NCBI GenBank assembly: GCA_016124645.1
Contig: WGNE01000028.1
Coordinates: 1-37,360 of the forward strand
Length of the DNA: 37,360 nt
Direction: 5' to 3'
DNA from: Alphaproteobacteria bacterium
GTDB lineage: Bacteria > Pseudomonadota > Alphaproteobacteria > Micavibrionales > UBA2020
A program made the position numbers and the translations under genes. Position 1 is the stretch's first letter. Each line of letters opens with the position of its first letter. This document shows, one piece after another, positions 32,526 through 37,360 of this stretch. A model generated the notes under the pieces. That model did not search any database. It worked only from the letters and a program-made list of their open reading frames with translations, and was not told the origin of the DNA.

Positions 32526-33467
32526 TCAGGCGACGGCGCAGGCGGCCTCCTGTGCGACTAGGCTGGAAAGATCGTAAGGCGTGCCTTGATAGACCGCATT
32601 CACCCAGTTGGTGAACAACAAGGTGCGGTGCGCGCGCCATGTGATCTGCGGCGTCTGGCGCGGGTCGTTGGCGGGGAAGTAATTATGCGGTATCTGCGGG
32701 TTCAGCCCCGCGGCAAGGTCGCGCTGGTATTCCTTTTGCAGCGTTTCCGCGTCGTATTCGAGGTGGTTGAGGATATAGACGCGCCGCGCCGCCTTGTCCT
32801 CCACGATAAAGACGCCGGAATCGGGCGCCTCCACCAGCACCTCCAGCGCGGCGCGACCGGCGATGTCGCCCGCCGAAACCTCGGTATGGCGCGACACCGG
32901 CACGTCGAAGAAATCGTCGAAGCCCGCGACCAGCGGGGAGGCCTTGTTGACCACGCGGTGGCGGTAGATGCCCGAGCGTTTCCGCGCCAGCCTGCGCTTG
33001 TCGATACCTTCGTAATGGTAAAGCCCCGCCATCGCGCCCCAGCAGATGGAAAGACTGCTATAGACATGGGTGCGCGCCCAGTCGAAGATGCGCGTGAGCT
33101 CCGGCCAGTAGCCGACTTCCTCGTAAGGAAGATGCCCGACCGGCGCGCCGGTGACGATGAGCGCGTCGAAGCATTTGTCCTTCACGTCCTCATGCGTCCG
33201 GTAAAAGGCGGTGAGATGCTCCTGCGGCGTGTTGCGGCTTTGGTGCGTGCCGGCGTGCAGCAGCGTGATCTCGATCTGCAGCGGCGAGAGGCCGAGGGCG
33301 CGCAGCAGTTGCGTTTCCGTCACCTCCTTGTCGGGCATGAGGTTGAGGATGGCGATTTGCAGCGGGCGGATGTCCTGCCGCAGGGCGCGGTCTTCGAGGA
33401 TCAGCGGCACGTGTTCCTGCTCCAGCGTCTTGCGGCCCGGCAGGTTGTTGGGGATTTTGATCGGCAT
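32526..33467 (-). CDS. metA: Homoserine O-acyltransferase, probably O-succinyltransferase
   Basis: The 313-aa enzyme activates homoserine for methionine synthesis. The catalytic Cys142 lies in SICWGAMAGLYHYEG, with His235 and Glu237 in NHLEYD completing the triad. The acyl-CoA specificity position 111 (TGAPVGHLPYEEV) is Gly. From published MetA work, Gly here favours succinyl-CoA and Glu favours acetyl-CoA, so succinyl is inferred. The start ATG 33467 has GGGAGGA 7-8 bases upstream; the frame continues upstream but into metB. It lies 20 bases after metB in one operon under the riboswitch. Confidence 0.93.
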   Translation of the reverse strand: MPIKIPNNLPGRKTLEQEHVPLILEDRALRQDIRPLQIAILNLMPDKEVTETQLLRALGLSPLQIEITLLHAGTHQSRNTPQEHLTAFYRTHEDVKDKCFDALIVTGAPVGHLPYEEVGYWPELTRIFDWARTHVYSSLSICWGAMAGLYHYEGIDKRRLARKRSGIYRHRVVNKASPLVAGFDDFFDVPVSRHTEVSAGDIAGRAALEVLVEAPDSGVFIVEDKAARRVYILNHLEYDAETLQKEYQRDLAAGLNPQIPHNYFPANDPRQTPQITWRAHRTLLFTNWVNAVYQGTPYDLSSLVAQEAACAVA

Positions 33468-33487
33468 GTCTTTTTCCTCCCTCTGCG

Positions 33488-34741
33488 TCAGGCGAAGACT
33501 TCGACAGGCGCGGCTGTCTTTTGTGCGGGGGTTTCGACGGCGGCGAAGGCGTTTCTCAGGCAATCCAGCAGGTCGTCCGCGTCCTCCAGCCCGACGGACA
33601 AGCGCAGCAGGTTGTCCGCGATGCCCGCCGCGCGGCGCGCTTCCGCCGGCATGGCGGCATGGGTCATGGTGGCGGGATGCGCAACGAGGCTTTCAAAACC
33701 GCCCAGCGATTCCGCGAGGGTGAACAGCCCCTCCGCCCCCGCGGAAAGAACCTCGAGGAAGCGGCGCACGTCGCCGGTCAATTCGAAGCTCAGCATCGCG
33801 CCGAATCCCTTTTGCTGGCGCAGCGCGACGGTATGGCCCGGGTGGTGATTGAGGCCGGGGTAATAGACGCGGGAGACGGCGGGGTGCTTGTCCAGCCATT
33901 GCGCGATGCGGCTGGCCGTTTCCTCCTGCTGGCGAATGCGCAGCGGCAGGGTGCGCAGGCCGCGCAGGGTCAGGAAGCTGTCGAAGGGCGCGCCCGTCAC
34001 GCCGATGCAGTTGGCGAGCCAGGCCAGCTTTTCATGCTGCTCCGCCGTGCGGGAGATGACCGCACCGCCCACCACGTCGCTGTGGCCGTTGATGTATTTG
34101 GTCGTCGAATGCACGACGATATCCGCCCCCAGCTCCAGCGGCTTTTGCAGCGCTGGGGAAAGAAACGTATTGTCCGCCACCACGCGCGCGCCCGCCTGCC
34201 GCGCCCGTTTGACGATGGCGGCGATGTCGGTGATGCGCAAAAGCGGGTTGCTGGGCGTTTCGATGAGGATCATCGCGGGATTGCCCTCGAAAGCCTCGTC
34301 CAGCGCGGCGGGGTCGGTCAGGTTGCAAAAGCGCAGGCGGAAATGGCCTTTCTTCGCGCGCATGACCAAAAGGCGGTGCGTGCCGCCGTAGCAATCGTGC
34401 GGGGCGACGAGCAAATCGCCGCTTTCCAGCGTCTGGAAAACGAGGTCGAGCGCGGCAAGGCCCGAGGACGTCACGACCGCGTGATGCCCGCCCTCCAGCG
34501 CCGCCAGCGCGCTTGCCAGCTGGTCGCGCGTGGGGTTGCCCGAGCGCGTGTAGTCATAGGCGCGCTTCTTGCCGAAGGATTCGAAGGAGTAATTGGTGGA
34601 AAGGTAGAGCGGCGGGGTGACCGCGCCGTGGACGGGATCTTCGTCGATGCCCGCGCCCGCGACCAGCGTCGCGTCCTTGAGGGGGGAAAAGGTCTCGGAA
34701 GCGGTGGTCGTATCGGTGGTGCCGGTCGAGCTGCTACACAT
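33488..34741 (-). CDS. metB: Cys/Met-metabolism PLP enzyme: cystathionine gamma-synthase or O-succinylhomoserine sulfhydrylase
   Basis: A 417-aa PLP enzyme. AYDYTRSGNPTRDQL is the family signature, TSSGLAALDLVF binds PLP phosphate, VADNTFLSPALQKPL contains the conserved Asp190, and HSTTKYINGHSDVVGG holds the PLP lysine Lys215. It joins O-acylhomoserine with cysteine (MetB) or sulfide (MetZ); the two cannot be separated by eye. The next gene, metA, makes its substrate. ATG 34741 is chosen because GAGGA lies 6-7 bases upstream and because starts further upstream (34804) fall before the riboswitch terminator. The N-terminus is Ser/Thr-rich for about 18 residues. Confidence 0.9.
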   Translation of the reverse strand: MCSSSTGTTDTTTASETFSPLKDATLVAGAGIDEDPVHGAVTPPLYLSTNYSFESFGKKRAYDYTRSGNPTRDQLASALAALEGGHHAVVTSSGLAALDLVFQTLESGDLLVAPHDCYGGTHRLLVMRAKKGHFRLRFCNLTDPAALDEAFEGNPAMILIETPSNPLLRITDIAAIVKRARQAGARVVADNTFLSPALQKPLELGADIVVHSTTKYINGHSDVVGGAVISRTAEQHEKLAWLANCIGVTGAPFDSFLTLRGLRTLPLRIRQQEETASRIAQWLDKHPAVSRVYYPGLNHHPGHTVALRQQKGFGAMLSFELTGDVRRFLEVLSAGAEGLFTLAESLGGFESLVAHPATMTHAAMPAEARRAAGIADNLLRLSVGLEDADDLLDCLRNAFAAVETPAQKTAAPVEVFA

Positions 34742-34760
34742 GGTGTCCTCTTTCTCGCAA

Positions 34761-34785
34761 TAAAAAAACCGACCCGCCGGTCGGT
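34761..34785 (-). terminator. Rho-independent terminator of the riboswitch leader
   Basis: Read on the minus strand, ACCGACC (34785-34779) and GGTCGGT (34774-34768) form a perfect 7-bp stem with a 4-base loop, followed by a T-run (34767-34762). It lies between the aptamer and the metB ribosome binding site. It is the expected expression platform: formed when SAM is bound, prevented otherwise. Confidence 0.85.
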
Positions 34786-34823
34786 TGCAAAGAAAGCGTG
34801 ACATGCGCCAAAGCGGTGCATTC

Positions 34824-34931
34824 TCATCTTCCAGCGAGCGCCGGGGGAATTGGCACCTTGCTGGCCGGTTTCATCCGGTTTCACAGGTTGCCTCAGCGTC
34901 AACGGGCCCATCCCTCGGCTGATCTTGATGA
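34824..34931 (-). promoter_or_regulatory. SAM-I (S-box) riboswitch aptamer
   Basis: Reading the minus strand from 34931, the conserved S-box elements occur in order. These are P1 5' strand TCATC, then AAGA (kink-turn side), CGAGGGATGGGCCC (P2), a P3 containing TTGACGC, GAGGCAACC, a P3/P4 region, GGTGCCAATTCC, and the closing P1 3' strand GATGA followed by GA. P1 pairs perfectly (TCATC/GATGA). S-adenosylmethionine binding should promote the downstream terminator and shut off metB-metA. The aptamer begins at the predicted transcription start. Confidence 0.9.
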
Positions 34932-34938
34932 TGGGTTC

Positions 34939-34967
34939 ACGGTATGAGAGTTATGGAGAAGCGTCAA
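34939..34967 (-). promoter_or_regulatory. Promoter of the SAM-regulated metB-metA operon
   Basis: On the minus strand TTGACG (34967-34962) and TACCGT (34944-34939) are spaced by 17 bases. The start would fall near 34932, exactly at P1 of the riboswitch. The -35 box is identical to that of the ccs promoter; the -10 box is weak. Confidence 0.6.
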
Positions 34968-34969
34968 GC

Positions 34970-34996
34970 GGTTTTATCGCAGCGCAGCATAAAACC
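34970..34996. repeat. Inverted repeat between the radical SAM gene and the riboswitch
   Basis: The arms GGTTTTAT (34970-34977) and ATAAAACC (34989-34996) flank an 11-base GC-rich loop. It lies 34 bases beyond the radical SAM stop codon and just before the metB promoter. It may help end the upstream transcript, assisted by T-rich sequence at 35010-35030 (minus strand), or be an operator. Confidence 0.45.
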
Positions 34997-35030
34997 AGTC
35001 CCAAGCGGCTGAAAAACATCGTAAAAAAAC

Positions 35031-36140
35031 TCAGACGTAATGGCTGAATTCCGGCGCGGCGGGCGGGGGTTCGGCGCCGTTCATCGCCTCGGCCGCCAGT
35101 TTCTCGAAGCGGCGCAGCACCATGCCGCCATAGACCATCTCCGCCATCAGCTCCTGTATGTTGTCGATGAGCACCTGCTTGACCTTCGGGTCGCGGTAGA
35201 TGCGCATGCAGGCCTGGCAGCGGTGGGCGTACATGTCCTCCCACTTGATGCTTTCGTCCTTGGTCGCGGCCCAGGCGACGATTTTCTCCGGCCCGATCTT
35301 GTGCAGGGCGTAGAGGAACAGGTCGCTCTCCCCCTCCTCGATCGCCTGCGCCAGCGGGTTCTTGCCGTCCTGCGCCTCCTCGAGCGCAGAGCCGATCTGC
35401 AGTTCGGGAACCGTGCGCATGCCGAGCCCGCAGCACGGGGCGATCTTGCCGCTGCCCTGCACGACGTAGTTGGACAAGACGCTCTCGCAGCCGCGGCGGT
35501 GGGCGACGTTGGACTTGTTCGCGTAGAGCCCTTCCGGGTATTCCTCGATATTGTCGGGGCGGATGGGCATCCACGGGCTGCGAATGAAGGTGAAGTATTT
35601 CTCCATGTCCTCTTCGGGCGCGAGCGCGGCGAGGCGTTTTTGCAATTCCACCTCGTCGATGCGCGATTTCGCGCGCAGCTCGAACATCAGCGCGCAGGGC
35701 ATCTTCGCCTTTACCGCCGCCTGCACCGCGTTCAGCACGTGCTCCAGCGGAATGAAGCGCACGTGCTCGTCGCCGGTGCTGTAGTTGATTTCCTCCAGCC
35801 CCGCTTCCTGCAGTTCCTTGATGCCCTGCGCCGCCTTTTCCGGCGTCTCCGCCCATTGCGCGTTGGAAACGACGCGGGTGGACATGCCCTTGCCCTGCGC
35901 GTGGCGGATGCTGGCGACGAGGTCGTCCCAGCGCAGCGTCGGCTCCCCGCCGGTGAAGATGACCTGCGTCATGCCCTCCGCCTTCGCCCAGTCGATGGAG
36001 GACAGCGCGGTTTCAAGCGTGATGTCGTTCTTGTCGTGCGGGCTGGAAAAAGTGCCGCATTCCGCGCATTGCGCGTTGCAGCGGTAGGTGAGCATGAGGG
36101 TGAGGTTGCGCGTGGCGATGAGGTCGTGCGTCGTGGTCAT
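35031..36140 (-). CDS. Radical SAM enzyme with partial SPASM/Twitch cluster, putative peptide maturase
   Basis: A 369-aa radical SAM protein. The [4Fe-4S] SAM motif is Cys21-x3-Cys25-x2-Cys28 (TYRCNAQCAECG), followed by TGGEPTLRW (63-71), which contacts SAM. A C-terminal auxiliary-cluster pattern starts at Cys218, with C-x12-G-x4-C ending at Cys236 (Cys237 adjacent) and Cys308-x2-Cys311. This matches the start of SPASM/Twitch domains, found in enzymes that modify ribosomal peptides or proteins, such as epimerases and cyclases. ATG 36140 has AAGGA upstream. A possible start at 36215 lies inside a hairpin and adds 25 residues without family support. It is the third gene after a 59-aa and a 176-aa protein; the latter is the likely substrate. 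Reaction and substrate are inferred, not seen. Confidence 0.85.
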   Translation of the reverse strand: MTTTHDLIATRNLTLMLTYRCNAQCAECGTFSSPHDKNDITLETALSSIDWAKAEGMTQVIFTGGEPTLRWDDLVASIRHAQGKGMSTRVVSNAQWAETPEKAAQGIKELQEAGLEEINYSTGDEHVRFIPLEHVLNAVQAAVKAKMPCALMFELRAKSRIDEVELQKRLAALAPEEDMEKYFTFIRSPWMPIRPDNIEEYPEGLYANKSNVAHRRGCESVLSNYVVQGSGKIAPCCGLGMRTVPELQIGSALEEAQDGKNPLAQAIEEGESDLFLYALHKIGPEKIVAWAATKDESIKWEDMYAHRCQACMRIYRDPKVKQVLIDNIQELMAEMVYGGMVLRRFEKLAAEAMNGAEPPPAAPEFSHYV

Positions 36141-36200
36141 GGCGTCCTTAACGGTGAATGTTCCTGAAATGATTTGAGCACGGCTTTTCGCAAAGATAAA

Positions 36201-36259
36201 GCCCGCAGGCGCCATCCCCCTGAAATCTGCCTCCTTTCGGAAGGGATGCGGCTGCGGGC
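36201..36259. terminator. Stem-loop between the 176-aa gene and the radical SAM gene
   Basis: The outer arms GCCCGCAG (36201-36208) and CTGCGGGC (36252-36259) pair perfectly, and inner arms ATCCC (36214-36218) and GGGAT (36243-36247) extend the stem across small interior loops. TTTTT follows on the plus side; on the minus side only TTTATCTTT follows. Read on the minus strand it may be an attenuator that lowers maturase expression relative to the upstream small protein, an arrangement common in peptide operons. Confidence 0.5.
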
Positions 36260-36308
36260 CTTTTTGTTACAAGTCGCTCAAGGAAAGTCTTGTTGCGGGA
36301 AAAACCGA

Positions 36309-36839
36309 TCAGGAAAACCAGCCGACCTGATCCGCGACCGACTGCGCGTAGCTCGACATCTGCGGGATGCCGGAGAATTTCGGCGCGTTCGGGGTTGCGG
36401 GCCTGCGGCTGTCCTCGTCGCGGATATAGCCGCTGGTCACGGTGACGGTGACCGTAATGGTGATCAGCACGACGACGACGTTATAGGCCCGGTCGAAAGC
36501 GTCGCCCAGATCGCCCGCCTGCAGGCTTTCGGGATCGACCGCGTTCCACAGCGAGGCATAGGGCTTGGGCTGCACGTAAAGGCCGTTGTCCTTCATGTCG
36601 TGGTCGAAGGTGTCGTTCCACTTCTTGAAATCGACGCTGTCCATGGTGTCCGCCAGCTTCTTGTAGCCGCCGGAGATGCGGATTTCCTTTTCGGGGGCGA
36701 CGTCCAGCGCCTCCAGCAGGGCCGCGGGGTTGTTCCAGTAAGCTTCGCTCGCGCTTTTCTCTTGCTGCGCGCTGTCGTAGAAGTCCGCGAGTTTCCGCAG
36801 GCCGCCATCGACTTTGAATTTCAGCTTCTGCTTGGTCAT
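36309..36839 (-). CDS. 176-aa protein with alternating Val/Ile-Thr tract, candidate RiPP precursor
   Basis: I do not recognise a named family. The N-terminal half is charged and helical and contains an internal repeat: GGLRKLADFYDS (residues 12-23) and GGYKKLADTMDS (57-68). Between them, YWNNPAALLEALDVAPEKEIRI (35-55) loosely recalls nitrile-hydratase-like leader peptides (NP..AL...V.PE.EI). A tract at 121-136 consists almost only of Val, Ile, Leu and Thr in alternation (VVVVLITITVTVTVTS), followed by a polar, proline-containing tail. No signal peptide is present. The tract could be a modified core peptide, a beta-strand, or a short membrane segment. It lies directly upstream of the radical SAM gene and downstream of a 59-aa gene. 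ATG 36839 is preceded by an AG-rich stretch without a clear Shine-Dalgarno site; ATG 36869 is possible. Confidence 0.75.
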   Translation of the reverse strand: MTKQKLKFKVDGGLRKLADFYDSAQQEKSASEAYWNNPAALLEALDVAPEKEIRISGGYKKLADTMDSVDFKKWNDTFDHDMKDNGLYVQPKPYASLWNAVDPESLQAGDLGDAFDRAYNVVVVLITITVTVTVTSGYIRDEDSRRPATPNAPKFSGIPQMSSYAQSVADQVGWFS

Positions 36840-36874
36840 CTGTTCTTTCTCTCTCTTTCTCGTCTTCATGTTGC

Positions 36875-36911
36875 GTCCGTTTAGCGGACATGGTTCGGGC
36901 GTTACGCGCCC
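36875..36911. repeat. Pair of short dyads upstream of the 176-aa gene
   Basis: Two perfect 5-bp dyads, each with a 5-base loop: GTCCG/CGGAC (36875-36889) and GGGCG/CGCCC (36897-36911). Their centres are 22 bp apart, about two helical turns. They lie in the 113-base gap after the 59-aa gene, and may be small mRNA hairpins or protein-binding half sites. Confidence 0.4.
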
Positions 36912-36952
36912 TGTCGTTTTTGCGGTACCCTTGAATGTTCGGAATTAAAAGC

Positions 36953-37132
36953 TTATGCCGCGTGGCCTGCCTGCTCCACCATGGCGGGAGCGTCGCGATG
37001 CAGCTTCGGTTGTCGTGGGGACTTTCGGGGAGCGGCGGACTTGAGGGCGCGGGCGACCTCATGCACGGAAGAATAAAAACCGGTAACCTTGTCCAGACCT
37101 TCCACCTTGATGATGGAACCCTTGATAGACAC
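36953..37132 (-). CDS. Small hypothetical protein (59 aa), first gene of the radical SAM operon
   Basis: A 59-aa basic protein starting MSIKGSIIKVEGLDKVTGF and containing SSVHEVARALKSAAPRKSPR, ending in MVEQAGHAA. It starts at GTG with GAGGTG about 6 bases upstream, a convincing ribosome binding site, and stops at TAA. It has no cysteine, signal peptide or membrane segment. It precedes the 176-aa protein gene by 113 bases on the same strand and probably shares its promoter. It could be a chaperone or recognition element for the peptide, a second substrate, or unrelated. No family is recognised. A plus-strand frame over the same bases lacks a ribosome binding site. Confidence 0.6.
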   Translation of the reverse strand: MSIKGSIIKVEGLDKVTGFYSSVHEVARALKSAAPRKSPRQPKLHRDAPAMVEQAGHAA

Positions 37133-37360
37133 CGAAGCACCTCACTTTCTTTTTAAAAAATTGCATTCGTTTTTTATTAATTAAATCCTGACATGCGGAA
37201 AATAGGGCGTCAATGAAAACCGGATGAAAAACGACATTTCAAGGGCTTACGCGATATGCGCGCAAGCCCCGCGCCGCTTGCGCCGCTGCCGATCCCTATG
37301 TTGAAAAACCGAAAAACGAAGAAGAAACAGAAAGATAAAATGACGTGCGGCGGGGTGAGA
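37133..37360. other. Upstream region of the radical SAM operon, to window end
   Basis: Mostly AT-rich near 37145-37190. An 8-bp stem with an 8-base loop lies at 37260-37283 (GCGCAAGC/GCTTGCGC). No complete gene is seen. A frame starting at ATG 37298 on the plus strand stays open to the edge but is only 21 codons long. Confidence 0.4.
37185..37213 (-). promoter_or_regulatory. Possible promoter of the radical SAM operon
   Basis: On the minus strand, TTGACG (37213-37208) and CAGGAT (37190-37185) are spaced by 17 bases. The -35 box is the same hexamer as in the ccs and metB promoters; the -10 box matches only three positions. The start would be near 37178, giving a leader of about 45 bases to GTG 37132. 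Confidence 0.4.

Noticed and set aside
34742..34804. N-terminal extension of metB to 34804
   Set aside because: It would include the riboswitch terminator in coding sequence; ATG 34741 has a good ribosome binding site and fits family length.
36141..36215. Upstream start of the radical SAM gene at 36215
   Set aside because: It adds 25 residues without family support and lies in the hairpin. An AAAGGAGG sequence 14 bases before it is too far for a normal site, so the start remains slightly open.
37298..37360. Possible plus-strand gene starting MLKNRKTKKKQ at the window end
   Set aside because: Only 21 codons are visible and there is no ribosome binding site; Lys-rich codons simply reflect A-rich sequence.
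1..37360. CRISPR arrays, prophage, insertion sequences, rRNA
   Set aside because: No direct repeat arrays, integrase, transposase, phage structural genes or rRNA-like sequence were seen on reading.

Overview
The window reads as a GC-rich chromosomal segment of an alphaproteobacterium. The evidence is the gene content and its order: a soluble lytic transglycosylase, an alphaproteobacterial-type uracil-DNA glycosylase, ETF-ubiquinone oxidoreductase, a TPR lipoprotein and IspE lie close together. From general knowledge this neighbourhood is common in that class. The assignment is inference; no rRNA is present. Coding density is high, several gene pairs overlap by ATGA, GTGA or TGATG, and there is no transposase, integrase, phage gene or CRISPR array.

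Left part (1-12.9 kb): a HisN-type phosphatase, Slt, a small unknown ORF, a uracil-DNA glycosylase without Fe-S ligands, ETF-QO, a three-gene operon of two tandem lipase-like hydrolases plus a helical protein, a TPR lipoprotein, two secreted proteins made of four copies of one six-cysteine repeat, and IspE. Middle (13-21 kb): a membrane-anchored Sel1-repeat protein, tRNA-Gln(UUG), an MFS transporter, palindromic intergenic repeats, a divergent 6-phosphogluconate dehydrogenase/gluconokinase pair, an ankyrin protein and malic enzyme.

Right part (21-37.4 kb): a convergent cluster with two related 2OG-Fe(II) oxygenase domains. One stands alone behind a zinc-ribbon protein; the other is fused to an NAD synthetase, which is coupled to an adenylyltransferase-phosphoribosyltransferase fusion. 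Then come an M14 and an M3 peptidase, a System II cytochrome c maturation operon (TlpA/ResA, CcsA, ResB), and metB-metA behind an S-box (SAM-I) riboswitch with terminator. At the end lies a small operon: a 59-aa protein, a 176-aa protein with an alternating Val/Ile-Thr tract, and a radical SAM enzyme with a partial SPASM cysteine pattern.

The two best candidates for undescribed biology are the radical SAM/peptide operon at 35.0-37.2 kb (a possible RiPP system with a beta-branched core) and the NAD-type nucleotide/2OG-oxygenase cluster at 21.1-25.7 kb. The four-copy cysteine repeat at 10.6-12.0 kb comes third. Family names come from motifs read directly in the translations; no database search was possible.
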